64,000 nucleotides of DNA from contig NZ_JRQQ01000005.1 of the NCBI RefSeq assembly GCF_001625325.1, positions 248,001-312,000 on the forward strand. The letters run 5' to 3'. Origin of the DNA: Croceicoccus estronivorus. Its GTDB lineage: Bacteria > Pseudomonadota > Alphaproteobacteria > Sphingomonadales > Sphingomonadaceae. Below the pieces are notes generated by a model. The model worked only from the letters and a program-made list of their open reading frames with translations. It ran no database searches and was not told where the DNA came from. This document shows positions 33,068-42,179 of the stretch, piece after piece; positions within the stretch are counted from its first letter, which is position 1; every line of letters begins with the position of its first letter. The translations under genes and the position numbers were made by a program.

Positions 33068-34372
33068 ATGCGCGGAAGCGAATTGCCAGAAGTTTGTGTT
33101 GTCGGCCTGGGCTATATCGGGCTGCCCACTGCCGCCGTCATCGCCCGGGCGGGGATGAAAGTCCTCGGCCTCGACGTTTCCGAAAGAGTTGTCGAAACGA
33201 TCAACCGGGGCGAGATTCATATCGAGGAAGTCGATCTCGACGGTCTGGTGCATGGCGTGGTTCAGCGGGGTCTGCTCCGCGCTTCGACGACTATCGCGCC
33301 TGCCGATGTCTTCGTGATTGCAGTGCCGACACCGTTCGCCAAGGATGGCCGTCATACGCCGGACATTTCCTATGTCCTGTCAGCGGCGGAAAGCGTCGCG
33401 GCTGTGCTGAAAGCGGGGGATGCGATCATTCTTGAATCGACATCGCCGGTAGGCACGACGGAACAGATGCGCGATCTGATTGCGGCGAAGCGCCCCGACC
33501 TGAAACTGCCCGGTTTGTGCGAAGGGACGCCCGACGTTGCGATCGCCTATTGCCCCGAACGGGTTCTGCCGGGCCGCATCCTGGAAGAACTGACCAATAA
33601 CGACCGCTCGATCGGCGGGATCACGCCGCGTTGCGCGCGCAAGGCGCTGGCGTTCTACAAACGGTTCGTGCGGGGAACCTGCGTCACGACCGATGCCCGC
33701 AGTGCGGAAATGACCAAGCTGGTCGAAAATGCCTATCGTGACGTCAACATCGCTTTCGCCAACGAACTGTCCATCGTGTCCGATGCGATGGGGCTGGACG
33801 TTTGGGAAGTGATCCGGCTGGCCAACCGCCATCCTCGCGTGAATATCCTGCAGCCGGGCCCCGGTGTGGGCGGCCATTGCATCGCGGTGGACCCGTGGTT
33901 CATCGTCCATGGCGCGCCGGAAGAAACGCCGCTGATCCGCACCGCCCGTGGTGTCAACGATGGCAAGATCCACCATGTGATCGCGCGTGCGGCGGCACTG
34001 GTCGAAAGCGACCCCAAGGCGAAGGTCGCCTGCCTGGGGCTGGCGTTCAAGGCGAACATCGACGATTTTCGCGAAAGCCCGGCAAGGCTGGTTGCGGCCA
34101 CACTGGCCCGCCGCTTTGGCGATCGCATTCATGTGGTCGAACCCTATGCGGCGGAACTGCCGATCGAATTCACGGATACCGGGGCCAGTCTGATCGATAT
34201 CGATACCGCGCTGGAAACGTGCGAAGTGCTGATCGTGCTGGTCGACCACGACGTGTTTCGGTCGGTCCCCTTGGCGGAGCGTGCGGACAAGACCGTGTAC
34301 GATACGCGCGGCATCTGGCCGGATCAGCCCGCTGCGACGGAAACCGAACCGGCCCTGCGCAAGGCGGGCTGA
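33068..34372 (+). CDS. wecC: UDP-N-acetyl-D-mannosamine dehydrogenase
   Basis: Oxidises UDP-ManNAc twice with NAD+ to UDP-ManNAcA. The 434-residue protein has an N-terminal Rossmann motif (VCVVGLGYIGLPTAAVIARA), the VPTPF and ESTSPVGTTEQM segments, the central dimer helix, and the catalytic cysteine in GVGGHCIAVDPWF. GLAFKANIDDFRESPA follows. ATG 33068 was preferred over 33035 because AGGA stands 8 bases before it. It converges with the GFA-family gene, where a GC-rich hairpin lies at the boundary. Confidence 0.95.
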   Translation: MRGSELPEVCVVGLGYIGLPTAAVIARAGMKVLGLDVSERVVETINRGEIHIEEVDLDGLVHGVVQRGLLRASTTIAPADVFVIAVPTPFAKDGRHTPDISYVLSAAESVAAVLKAGDAIILESTSPVGTTEQMRDLIAAKRPDLKLPGLCEGTPDVAIAYCPERVLPGRILEELTNNDRSIGGITPRCARKALAFYKRFVRGTCVTTDARSAEMTKLVENAYRDVNIAFANELSIVSDAMGLDVWEVIRLANRHPRVNILQPGPGVGGHCIAVDPWFIVHGAPEETPLIRTARGVNDGKIHHVIARAAALVESDPKAKVACLGLAFKANIDDFRESPARLVAATLARRFGDRIHVVEPYAAELPIEFTDTGASLIDIDTALETCEVLIVLVDHDVFRSVPLAERADKTVYDTRGIWPDQPAATETEPALRKAG

Positions 34373-34383
34373 ACGCAGGTGCG

Positions 34384-34405
34384 CCGGGGCCGTTCAGGGC
34401 CCCGG
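34384..34405. terminator. GC hairpin between wecC and GFA gene
   Basis: CCGGGGCC (34384-34391) pairs perfectly with GGCCCCGG (34398-34405) across a six-base loop, at the junction of two convergent genes; its right arm lies within the last codons of the GFA gene. There is no T-run on either side, so termination would rely on the stem alone. Confidence 0.35.
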
Positions 34406-34795
34406 ATAGCGTTCGAATTCCGGCAGGTTGTTCAGGCCGGTCACCCACGGCAACCGCTCGGCACATTGGATCTGTATGCTGGGCGCCGCCGCTGCCGCAT
34501 CGTCCAGCGTGGCGGACTGGATGTCCACGATCCCCGGCAGTATGTTCGCGTTGCGATAGAACAGGCCGGTTCCGCAGTTCGGGCAGAATTGCCGTTCCGC
34601 CCCGTTCTTGCCGTGATAGGTCGCCGGGGCGCCTTGTTTCAAGGTGAGACGATCTTCTTTCACCGCCAGCCATGCAACTATTGGCGCGCCGGATGACGCC
34701 TGACAATCCGCACAATGGCAGACGGCGCTATGTTCCGCCTCGCCCGTGATCTGGTACCGCACGGCGCCACATTGGCAGCCCCCTTCTTGTGACAT
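34394..34795 (-). CDS. GFA/CENP-V-domain zinc protein
   Basis: A 133-residue protein of the glutathione-dependent formaldehyde-activating (GFA) fold. The zinc cysteines are in GGCQCGAVRY, CHCADCQASSGAP and CPNCGTGL. The family includes enzymes that speed up S-hydroxymethylglutathione formation, but most members, including this one, have no proven substrate. ATG 34795 was chosen for the GGAGAG five bases upstream. It lies 86 bases downstream of fabI on the same strand, with no terminator between them. Confidence 0.88.
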   Translation of the reverse strand: MSQEGGCQCGAVRYQITGEAEHSAVCHCADCQASSGAPIVAWLAVKEDRLTLKQGAPATYHGKNGAERQFCPNCGTGLFYRNANILPGIVDIQSATLDDAAAAAPSIQIQCAERLPWVTGLNNLPEFERYPGP

Positions 34796-34881
34796 GACAC
34801 TCTCCATTCCGAATCGAATGGCCGGAACGTATCATGAACACTGAGGGTCGGTAAGGGCTGGGATCGCTATGCCCGATAAAA

Positions 34882-35685
34882 TCAGACGAGCGCGATATCC
34901 GGTGCGTCTTCCTGTTTCATGCCGACGAGATTGTAGCCTGCATCGACGTGATGCACTTCGCCGGTCACCCCGGAGCTGAGATCCGACAGCATATAGAGGC
35001 CCGCGCCGCCAACATCCTCGATTGTCACATTGCGGCGCAACGGAGAGTTAAGCTCGTTCCATTTGAGGATGTACCGGAAATCGCCGATCCCGCTGGCGGC
35101 GAGTGTCTTGATAGGTCCTGCGGAAATCGCGTTTACGCGCACATTCGCCGGCCCAAGGTCGTTGGCGAGGTATTTGACGCTGGTTTCCAGCGCGGCCTTG
35201 GCCACCCCCATCACGTTGTAATGTGGCACGACCTTTTCCGCCCCGTAATATGTCAGGGTCAGCACCGATCCGCCGTTTGGCATCATTTCCACCGCACGCT
35301 TCGTCACGGCGACGAGCGAGTAGGCAGAGATGTTCATCGTCATCAGAAAATTTTCGAGACTGGTATCGACATATTTGCCGCGCAGTTCGTTCTTGTCCGA
35401 AAAGCCGATGGCGTGGACCACGAAATCCAGTGTATCCCAACGTTCCCTGATCCGGGCAAAAGTCGCATCCAGCGCTTCCATGCTGGAGACATCGCAATCG
35501 ATCAGGAAATCGCTGCCTAGGCTTTCAGCCAGAGGCTTGACCCGCTTGAGCAGGGCTTCTCCCTGGTAGGAAAAGGCCATTTCCGCGCCTTGTTCCGCCA
35601 GTTTTTGCGCGATTCCCCAAGCCAGCGACTTATCGTTCGCCAAGCCCATGATCAGGCCGCGCTTTCCTGCCATCAAACCGGTCAT
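34882..35685 (-). CDS. fabI: Enoyl-[acyl-carrier-protein] reductase FabI
   Basis: NADH-dependent reductase of the last fatty-acid elongation step and the target of triclosan. At 267 residues it is a short-chain-dehydrogenase fold with MTGLMAGKRGLIMGLANDKS at the start. The FabI-type active site YYGAEKVVPHYNVMGVAKAA has the Tyr-x6-Lys spacing, and SAGPIKTLAASGI follows. ATG 35685 overlaps the stop of the upstream yihY-like gene (ATGA), behind GAGGAGGAAG. The much longer open frame upstream is a shadow of the yihY-like gene. It is the third gene of a dnaJ-yihY-fabI run. Confidence 0.96.
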   Translation of the reverse strand: MTGLMAGKRGLIMGLANDKSLAWGIAQKLAEQGAEMAFSYQGEALLKRVKPLAESLGSDFLIDCDVSSMEALDATFARIRERWDTLDFVVHAIGFSDKNELRGKYVDTSLENFLMTMNISAYSLVAVTKRAVEMMPNGGSVLTLTYYGAEKVVPHYNVMGVAKAALETSVKYLANDLGPANVRVNAISAGPIKTLAASGIGDFRYILKWNELNSPLRRNVTIEDVGGAGLYMLSDLSSGVTGEVHHVDAGYNLVGMKQEDAPDIALV

Positions 35686-36686
35686 GCCTCTGCTTCCTCC
35701 TCCTCGGGCGTGCGCGCCAGCGCTGCGTTGAGTTCCGCGCCAGCCACTATCCCTAACCCTACTAGCCAGAAAAAGAAAAGCGCGATCATCGCACCGGCGA
35801 GGCTGCCGTAGGTCAGATCGTATGCGAAAACAGTGCGCATCAGCGGCGGCAGGACGACCGTGACGCCCGCGGTCCAGGCCGTGACCGCCAGCGCGCCGGG
35901 CCATTTCGGGTAACGGTTGCTGCGGTATGCAGCAGGGGTCAGCATCAGGAAGATCAGAAACATCGAACCGAACAGGCCGAGGATGGGCACGATTCGCGAT
36001 AACGACAGACCGGACAGCAATGCATCGAATTGCGGCAGCCACGCCGAAACCGCTTCGCGCAATGCGCCGATCAGGACATGCGCCAGCAGCGAAATCATCA
36101 GCAACATCACCGCGCCAAGCGTTACGCCCGTCGATATCAGGCGATAACGCCAGAAGCTGAGCGTCGGCGGCGTGCCGTAGGCGCGCCGCAGCACGTCGCG
36201 GATCGTCTCGATCAGGCTTGTCGTGGTCCACAGGCCCGCCAGTCCGCCAGCCCAGAGCAACCATCCGCTGCGGGCGGCAATAACACTTTCCGCAACCGGG
36301 ATGAGCGCGCCGCTTACTCTGGGTGGCAGGCCGTCAAGTACGGAAGTCAACGATGCAGCCTGATCCCCGGCATCCCCGAGCAGGGACAGCGCTGCGGCAC
36401 CGAGTATGAAAAACGGGAAGATCGCGAACATCGCCATGTAGGCGAGATTACCGGCATGAATGAAGCCGTCGTTCCATGTGCCGACGACTGCCCGGTGGAT
36501 CACTTCATAAGCGCGCGATCCGGGCCCGACATAGTGGTGGAACCGGGCCGAGAAGGTTTCCGGCGAGGCAAGCGCGGCCTTGCGCCGGGCCTCGGGCGAA
36601 TAGTCCGGCCGTGGCGGGCCGGCTTGAGCCCTGCTGAGCTGGCGGGCGGAAGAGCCCGAATCGGAAGACGGGGTGCCCGGCGTCAT
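35682..36686 (-). CDS. YihY/BrkB-family inner-membrane protein
   Basis: A 334-residue integral membrane protein with about six hydrophobic segments (for example LAYMAMFAIFPFFILGAAAL, LGAVMLLMISLLAHVLI, MIALFFFWLVGLGIVAGAEL). The family was once called ribonuclease BN, a label now considered wrong; its transport or envelope role is unsettled. The N-terminal 50 residues are polar and cytoplasmic. Its ATG shares one base with the dnaJ stop (TGATG) and its stop overlaps the fabI start, so the three genes are translated in series. Confidence 0.88.
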   Translation of the reverse strand: MTPGTPSSDSGSSARQLSRAQAGPPRPDYSPEARRKAALASPETFSARFHHYVGPGSRAYEVIHRAVVGTWNDGFIHAGNLAYMAMFAIFPFFILGAAALSLLGDAGDQAASLTSVLDGLPPRVSGALIPVAESVIAARSGWLLWAGGLAGLWTTTSLIETIRDVLRRAYGTPPTLSFWRYRLISTGVTLGAVMLLMISLLAHVLIGALREAVSAWLPQFDALLSGLSLSRIVPILGLFGSMFLIFLMLTPAAYRSNRYPKWPGALAVTAWTAGVTVVLPPLMRTVFAYDLTYGSLAGAMIALFFFWLVGLGIVAGAELNAALARTPEEEEAEA

Positions 36687-37612
36687 CAGACGCCGAGCCG
36701 GGCCCTGAGGTTGCGGGTGTCGCGCCAGCCTTCCAGGCGCTTGGCAAGATCCTCGTCGCCGGGGGGAAGGTCGATCTCCAGCGTCACCAACTGATCGCCC
36801 CTCGTGCCGTTGGCGCGGCTGAAACCCTTGCCTTTCAGGCGCAGGACCTTGCCCGAACCGCTGGCGGGAGAAACGGTCAGCATGACTGGGCCGTCGACGG
36901 TCGGTACTTTCACTTTCGCACCGTTGACCGCCTCGTCGAGCGTGACGGGAAGATCCAGCCGGACATCGTCACCCTCTCGCTTGAAGAAGGGGTGAGGCAC
37001 GATTTCAATGATGACCAGCGCATCGCCAGCGCCGCCCGGACCTGGCTCACCCTTGCCCTTGAGGCGCATCTGCGTGCCGTCTTCGACACCGGCGGGCAGT
37101 TTGAGGTCGATGGTCTTTCCGTCGCCCAGCGTGATTCGCTGGTCCTTGCGCGCGGCTGCATCGGCGAACGGCACTTTGAGCCGATACTGGACATTGGCGC
37201 CGCGCGGCGGAGGGCGGTGACGCGAGCCGAAGCCGCCACCGGCAGAGCGGCCGCCGAACATGCCGCCCAGAATATCGTCGAGGTCGATTCCGTCTCCACC
37301 GCCGAAACCCTGAAAACCGCCCCCGCCTCTGGCGAATCCGCCACCGCCGGGGTTGCCGCCGAAGCCGCCGTTGCCGAACGGCATTGTGGGGTTGCCGTCG
37401 GCGTCGATTTCACCGCGGTCGAATTGCGCGCGCTTGTCCTTGTCCGACAGCAGATCATAAGCGTTGGTAACTTCGGAGAAACGCGCCGCCGCCTGCGGAT
37501 TGTCCTTGTTGCGGTCTGGATGCAGTTCCTTCGCGAGTTTGCGATAGGCGGACTTGATGTCCTTTTCGCTTGCGCCGCGCGAAACGCCGAGGATGGAATA
37601 AGGATCAGCCAT
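36686..37612 (-). CDS. DnaJ-class co-chaperone (CbpA type)
   Basis: A 308-residue J-protein. The J domain is in residues 1-70 (DPYSILGVSRGASEKDIKSA with the HPD in LHPDRNKD). A glycine/phenylalanine region (residues about 75-125) and two C-terminal substrate-binding beta-domains follow (VPFADAAARKDQRITLGDG, LDLPVTLDEAVNGAKVKVPT). The cysteine-rich zinc region of true DnaJ is missing, so this is a class II protein like CbpA that stimulates DnaK. It begins 203 bases from the divergent pdxH and is followed without gap by the yihY-like gene. Confidence 0.93.
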   Translation of the reverse strand: MADPYSILGVSRGASEKDIKSAYRKLAKELHPDRNKDNPQAAARFSEVTNAYDLLSDKDKRAQFDRGEIDADGNPTMPFGNGGFGGNPGGGGFARGGGGFQGFGGGDGIDLDDILGGMFGGRSAGGGFGSRHRPPPRGANVQYRLKVPFADAAARKDQRITLGDGKTIDLKLPAGVEDGTQMRLKGKGEPGPGGAGDALVIIEIVPHPFFKREGDDVRLDLPVTLDEAVNGAKVKVPTVDGPVMLTVSPASGSGKVLRLKGKGFSRANGTRGDQLVTLEIDLPPGDEDLAKRLEGWRDTRNLRARLGV

Positions 37613-37748
37613 GCGCCTTAGCTAGGTGTGCCCGTGCCTGCGTGCAAGCACAGGCTTTCCTACCGTGAAACAGGGCAGTAGGGGTGAACCTATGGACACA
37701 CTGCGCGACAGGTCTTTCGCGGCCCCGGACCCTGCTTGTAGGCAAGGG

Positions 37749-37805
37749 ATGCCAGGGTGGCATTTTCCTGCTCTCAGGACAGTGTCACTCGTGTCACTTT
37801 TGTCA
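37749..37805. promoter_or_regulatory. Dyad and triple TGTCA repeat between dnaJ-like gene and pdxH
   Basis: ATGCCA (37749-37754), GGG and TGGCAT (37758-37763) form a perfect dyad. Shortly after, TGTCA occurs three times at exact 9-base steps (37783, 37792, 37801), the first two within the longer repeat GTGTCAC. All of this lies in the 203-base region that must hold both divergent promoters, and the last repeat ends 11 bases before the pdxH start. A regulator operator is plausible; none is recognised. Confidence 0.4.
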
Positions 37806-37815
37806 GGAAATTTCC

Positions 37816-38418
37816 GTGAAAGCTGAACAAGACGCAATTCCCCACGGTGATCCCTTCGCGATCTTTGCCGATTGGTACGACGAAGCCCGCCAGACGGAAC
37901 CGAACGATTCGAACGCCATGGCGTTGGCTACGGCAAGCCCGGATGGGGCGCCGTCGGTACGGATGGTGCTGTTGAAGGGTTATGGTCCTGACGGGTTCGT
38001 GTTCTACACCAATACGCACAGCCGCAAGGGGCGGGAACTGTTGGCCAATCCGCAGGCGGCGCTGCTGTTCCATTGGAAATCGCTGCGTCGGCAGATCCGG
38101 ATCGAAGGGCCGCTTGCCGAAGTCTCCCAGGCGGAAGTCGATGCCTATTTCGCCAGCCGCCATCGCGATTCGCAGATCGGGGCCGTGGCGTCGGATCAAT
38201 CGGCCCCACTCGATTCACGTGCGACCTTCCTCGCCCGATACGACGAAGTGCGGGAGCGGTTCGAAGGGAAGGATGTCATGCGCCCGCCACACTGGAAAGG
38301 GTTTCGCCTGACGCCGGGGCGCATCGAATTCTGGCAAGACCGCCCCCATCGGCTCCATGAACGGCGGCAGTTTGTCCGTCAGGGCGATGGCTGGACCAGC
38401 AGCTTGCTGTATCCCTGA
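37816..38418 (+). CDS. pdxH: Pyridoxamine 5'-phosphate oxidase
   Basis: FMN-dependent oxidase forming pyridoxal 5'-phosphate from its pyridoxine or pyridoxamine forms. The 200-residue split-barrel protein shows [56 protein letters not shown] and the C-terminal [14 protein letters not shown] with the substrate-binding basic residues. GTG 37816 was taken as the start, with AGGAAA 7 bases upstream; the open frame extends further but only into the intergenic repeats. Confidence 0.95.
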   Translation: MKAEQDAIPHGDPFAIFADWYDEARQTEPNDSNAMALATASPDGAPSVRMVLLKGYGPDGFVFYTNTHSRKGRELLANPQAALLFHWKSLRRQIRIEGPLAEVSQAEVDAYFASRHRDSQIGAVASDQSAPLDSRATFLARYDEVRERFEGKDVMRPPHWKGFRLTPGRIEFWQDRPHRLHERRQFVRQGDGWTSSLLYP

Positions 38419-38452
38419 ACACGTCGATTCCTGAACAAGCCCGGGCCGCTCC

Positions 38453-39376
38453 ATGACGAAAAACGCTCATCTCAATCGCAGTGCGGCCTTGGCCAGCATC
38501 ACTGTGGCGTCGTTGCTGGTCGGGCTGAAGGCATGGGCGGCATGGTCGACCGGCTCGACCGCCATGCTCGGCAGTCTGGCCGATACGGTGCTGGATCTGA
38601 TCGCCAGCGTGGCGACACTGGCCGGCGTATGGATCGCTGCCCAGCCGGTCGATCGGCAGCACCGCTTCGGCCATGGCAAGGCGGAGGCGCTGGCGGCCAT
38701 GTTTCAGGTCGTGCTGATTTCCTTCTCCGCCCTGTCGCTGGCATTTCACGCGATCGAGCAGTTTCTCGCCGGGGCGCGGACGGAGGCGGCGCAGGAAGGG
38801 ATCGGGGTCTCGATCATCGCCATGGCCGCGACTCTCGTTCTGCTGGCATGGCAACGCCATGTTCTGCGCAAGACCGGCAGTCTCGCGATTGCGACGGACC
38901 ATGTTCATTACCAGTCGGACCTGATGCTGAACCTTGCCGTCATCGGCGCTCTGGTGCTGGATCAGTACGCCGGTGTCGCTGGCGCGGACCCGGTCTTCGG
39001 TCTGGCGATTGCGATGTGGCTTGCCTGGGGTGCGTGGAAAGCGTCGCAGCAGGCCATGGATCAGTTGATGGACAAGGAATGGCCCGACGAAAAGAAGCAG
39101 CGTTTTCTGGATGCCATTCCCCGTCCGCCGGAACTGCGCGGCGTGCATGATCTGCGGACGCGGACTGCAGGAAATCGGGATTTCGCCCAGTTCCACATGT
39201 GGGTGGACGGGAATCTCACCGTCAAGCAGGCCCACAAGGTCATGGACGAGATCGAGGCAAAGCTGACTGCCCAGTTTCCCGATGTCGAGATTCTGATTCA
39301 TCCCGATCCTGTCGGGCATGTCGACAAGGGGCTGGCTGCACCGAATGTCCTGCCGCGTGCAGGCAAGAAGGTCTGA
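38453..39376 (+). CDS. Cation diffusion facilitator (FieF/CzcD-type) transporter
   Basis: A 307-residue inner-membrane metal/proton antiporter. The six-helix domain covers residues 10-200, and its metal-site residues are visible in SLADTVLDLIAS (D..D) and DHVHYQSDLMLNL (H..D). A cytoplasmic dimer domain follows (HDLRTRTAGNRDFAQFHMWV, IEAKLTAQFPDVEILIHPDP). The pattern suits export of Fe2+, Zn2+ or related ions, but the metal cannot be decided from the sequence. The HRFGHGKAE loop is typical. It ends 3 bases from the convergent serine hydrolase gene. Confidence 0.93.
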   Translation: MTKNAHLNRSAALASITVASLLVGLKAWAAWSTGSTAMLGSLADTVLDLIASVATLAGVWIAAQPVDRQHRFGHGKAEALAAMFQVVLISFSALSLAFHAIEQFLAGARTEAAQEGIGVSIIAMAATLVLLAWQRHVLRKTGSLAIATDHVHYQSDLMLNLAVIGALVLDQYAGVAGADPVFGLAIAMWLAWGAWKASQQAMDQLMDKEWPDEKKQRFLDAIPRPPELRGVHDLRTRTAGNRDFAQFHMWVDGNLTVKQAHKVMDEIEAKLTAQFPDVEILIHPDPVGHVDKGLAAPNVLPRAGKKV

Positions 39377-39379
39377 CGG

Positions 39380-40507
39380 TCAGCTCTCTGGATAGAGCGC
39401 GGCAATCCGGGCGAGCGCGGCGACCAGCGCAGGCCGTTCCTCCTCTCCGGTTCTCCCCAGCCGTACGATTGTCAGCTTCTGGCTGGGGGAAACCAGCACA
39501 TATTGCCCGAAATGCCCTGCCATGCCGAACAGACTGGAGGGCCCCTGATCGGGGAACAGCACGCGCCGTTCGCTTCCCGACGCGCGGTTGAGCCACAGGC
39601 CGGCGCCATAATCGGATGCGCGTGGCGAGGGGCGGCGCATGAAGGCGATCCACCCGCGCGGAACGATTTGTGCGCCCTTCACCGAACCGCCGTGGCGCAG
39701 GAACTCGCCGAAGCGAGCCCAGTCGCGCGCTGTCGCGTGAATCATCGCTCCGCCGATCATGGTGCCGGCGGCGTCGTATTCCGCCGTCATGGAATCCAGG
39801 GCAAGCGGACCGAACAGCCTGTCTTGCAGGAAATGATCGACCGCTGCCTGCCGAGCCGCAGGGTTTCTGCTCGGCGACAGGACTCTGGCCATGATATCCG
39901 CCAGGATCAGACTGTTGGCGGTCGAATATTCGAATTGCTGGCCAGGTTCGGCCTCCAGCGGCTGGGCTTCAGCTTCCCGCGCCATGTCGTCGCGCCCGTC
40001 CAGGAACAGAAGCCGCACGGTGTCTGCCTTGTAGGGCGGGTCCGATGTTTCGGTATGACGCAGGCCGGACCGCATCTGGAGCAATTGCCGCAAAGTGATT
40101 TCCCCCCGCGGGTCCCCCGGTCTTTGCCAGTGGGTAATGGGCGGGGATTCATCGAGCCGCAGTTTGCCTTCGGCCACCAGTATGCCGATTGCGACCGCAG
40201 TTACGGACTTGGCCATCGACCAGCCCAGAAACCGGGTGTCTGGCCCGAAGCCTTCGCTATAGCGCTCGGCCGCGATTTTGCCGGCGTGCATGACGATGAC
40301 CGCGCGCGTTTCACCCAGGCCCTCCTCCGTGAATACAGAGTCGACGGCTCGCGCGAGCTGTTCTCGCGGTGCCCCGGGAGTGTCCGTGACCGCAGCCAGC
40401 GCCTCTTTGCCAAGTGGTGGTTCGATTGCTTCCGGCGCTGTTCCGCCACATGCGGCCAGGGCTGGCAGCAAGGCGAGGGAGGCGATAAGGGAGAGACGGC
40501 GCGGCAT
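39380..40507 (-). CDS. Beta-lactamase-fold serine hydrolase, lipoprotein
   Basis: A 375-residue protein of the class C beta-lactamase/6-aminohexanoate-dimer hydrolase group. It has a lipoprotein signal (LALLPALAACGG), the SxxK motif in LGWSMAKSVTAVAIG, the second-site tyrosine in FEYSTANSLILAD and a late HGG in RHGGSVKG. Such enzymes hydrolyse esters or amides; substrates are usually unknown, and resistance to beta-lactams should not be assumed. Its start codon overlaps, on the opposite strand, the region upstream of the small anchored protein at 40536, so the two genes share a very compact divergent region. Confidence 0.87.
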   Translation of the reverse strand: MPRRLSLIASLALLPALAACGGTAPEAIEPPLGKEALAAVTDTPGAPREQLARAVDSVFTEEGLGETRAVIVMHAGKIAAERYSEGFGPDTRFLGWSMAKSVTAVAIGILVAEGKLRLDESPPITHWQRPGDPRGEITLRQLLQMRSGLRHTETSDPPYKADTVRLLFLDGRDDMAREAEAQPLEAEPGQQFEYSTANSLILADIMARVLSPSRNPAARQAAVDHFLQDRLFGPLALDSMTAEYDAAGTMIGGAMIHATARDWARFGEFLRHGGSVKGAQIVPRGWIAFMRRPSPRASDYGAGLWLNRASGSERRVLFPDQGPSSLFGMAGHFGQYVLVSPSQKLTIVRLGRTGEEERPALVAALARIAALYPES

Positions 40508-40535
40508 GGCCGGGCTTCACTCGCCCAAGCAGGGA

Positions 40536-40934
40536 ATGATGGCAACCGCAAAGAAAACCCCAGCAAGGAAAACGGCCTCCTCCGCAAAGCGCCCATCGCG
40601 TCGATCGCCAGGTGGCCGAAGCCGCCGGTGGCCGAGGATTCTGCTCGTGCTCGCGGTACTGGGCGGGGTCCTGACCTATGCCTACCGGGAGCCGCTGTTT
40701 GGCTACTCGCAGGCCGGAGCCGCGTATGGTGCGCGGATTGGCTGTTCCTGCCGTTTTGTCGATGGCCGCGATCTGAAGAGCTGCAAGCGCGATATGGAAG
40801 ATGGGATGGGAATGGTCATCCTGAGCGAAGATGACGAGGCAAAAAGCGTTACCGCCCGGGTGCCCTTGCTGGCGACTGCAACAGCGCAATACCGTCGCGG
40901 CTGGGGGTGCGTTCTGGACAAATGGGACGACTGA
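40536..40934 (+). CDS. Small membrane-anchored cysteine-containing protein, unknown
   Basis: A protein of about 132 residues. It has a very basic N-terminus (TAKKTPARKTASSAKRPSRR), one transmembrane segment (ILLVLAVLGGVLTYAY), and then a periplasmic domain with the cysteines of GCSCRFVDG, LKSCKRD and GWGCVLD. The spacing suggests two disulfides. It is unrelated to enzymes I recognise. ATG 40536 was chosen (an ATG follows at 40539), with AGGG immediately before; ATG 40506 is also in frame. It is divergent from the serine hydrolase, and this arrangement suggests they could act together in the envelope. It ends 20 bases from mnmA, which converges. Confidence 0.7.
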   Translation: MMATAKKTPARKTASSAKRPSRRSPGGRSRRWPRILLVLAVLGGVLTYAYREPLFGYSQAGAAYGARIGCSCRFVDGRDLKSCKRDMEDGMGMVILSEDDEAKSVTARVPLLATATAQYRRGWGCVLDKWDD

Positions 40935-40953
40935 TTGTCCGGGGCTCCGTTGT

Positions 40954-42117
40954 TCAGGCGCTTTCCGTGCTGTCGATCCAGCCCCCGCCAACTACGCGAT
41001 CCCCGGCATAAATCACGGCAGCCTGCCCTGGGGCGACCCCATATTCGGGATTGGCAAAGCGAAGCGTTACCGCTTCCCCGTCACCGAGGGAACCTTCCAG
41101 AGTGACCGGGACCGGTTTTGCCAGCGACCGCACTTTTGCGGTCAGGGATTGGCCGGTCTCCGGTGCCGGGAGTGGGCCGATGCGGTTGGTTTCGATAACC
41201 TGGGCCTTGCCGACGGCCAGCATCCGCTTCGGACCCACGCGGACCTCTGCCTTGTCGGCATCGAGTGCGACGACGTAGAGAGGTTCCGGCTGGCCGCCGA
41301 TTTCCAGCCCCCGTCGCTGGCCGACCGTATAATGAATGACCCCGGCATGCTGCCCCAGAACCTCGCCCGATTCCGCATGGACGATCGCCCCGGCCCGGCC
41401 ACCTGAAGGACGCACGGATTTGACGACCTTGGCATAGTCGCCGTCCGGCACGAAGCAGATGTCCTGGCTGTCTGGCTTGGCCGCGACGCGCAGGCCGGCG
41501 CTTTCGGCAATCCGCCTCACTTGCTCCTTGGGCATGCCACCCAGCGGAAAGCGCAGGAAATCGAGCTGAGGTTCGGTCGTCGCATATAGAAAATAGCTTT
41601 GATCGCGGGCGGGATCGCACGCGCGGTGCAGTTCGGCGCCGCCGGGACCGGAAACCCGCCGGACGTAATGACCCGTGGCTAGGCAATCCGCACCCAGATC
41701 CCGGGCCATTGCCAGCAGATCGGTAAACTTTGGCCCCATGTTGCAGCGGATGCAGGGAATTGGAGTGCGACCAGCCAGGTAATCGTCGGCAAAACGTTCG
41801 ACCACTTCTTCGCGAAACGAAGACTCATGGTCGAACACATAGTGGGCGATCCCCAGCCGATCGGCAACGGCCCGCGCGTCGCGGATATCGTCTCCGGCGC
41901 AGCATGCGCCCTTGCGTCCGGTAGCCGCGCCATAATCATAAAGCTGCAACGTGATGCCGATGACTTCCGCACCGGTGGCGGAGGCCAGTGCCGCCACGAC
42001 TGAACTGTCAACGCCGCCGGACATGGCGACCACGATCCGACACGCCTGCGCCGCGCGCGGCAGATCGAAGAGGGGGGCCGGGTCGAAATCCAGAGCAAGG
42101 TCTACAGGCGAACTCAT
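40954..42117 (-). CDS. mnmA: tRNA-specific 2-thiouridylase MnmA
   Basis: Inserts sulfur at position 2 of wobble uridine 34 in Lys, Glu and Gln tRNAs. The 387-residue protein has the PP-loop ATP motif [15 protein letters not shown], the catalytic cysteines in [10 protein letters not shown] and [18 protein letters not shown] and the C-terminal beta-barrel ([16 protein letters not shown]). The start was set at MSSPVDL (ATG 42117), since homologues begin 25-30 residues before the PP-loop; two earlier ATGs are in frame. It is divergent from the gene upstream of sciP. Confidence 0.95.
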   Translation of the reverse strand: MSSPVDLALDFDPAPLFDLPRAAQACRIVVAMSGGVDSSVVAALASATGAEVIGITLQLYDYGAATGRKGACCAGDDIRDARAVADRLGIAHYVFDHESSFREEVVERFADDYLAGRTPIPCIRCNMGPKFTDLLAMARDLGADCLATGHYVRRVSGPGGAELHRACDPARDQSYFLYATTEPQLDFLRFPLGGMPKEQVRRIAESAGLRVAAKPDSQDICFVPDGDYAKVVKSVRPSGGRAGAIVHAESGEVLGQHAGVIHYTVGQRRGLEIGGQPEPLYVVALDADKAEVRVGPKRMLAVGKAQVIETNRIGPLPAPETGQSLTAKVRSLAKPVPVTLEGSLGDGEAVTLRFANPEYGVAPGQAAVIYAGDRVVGGGWIDSTESA

Positions 42118-42179
42118 GGAACGCCCCATACACGTGCCCGGGCCTTGCGGCAAAGTTGCTTTGCCAACGCTAGTCCTAA

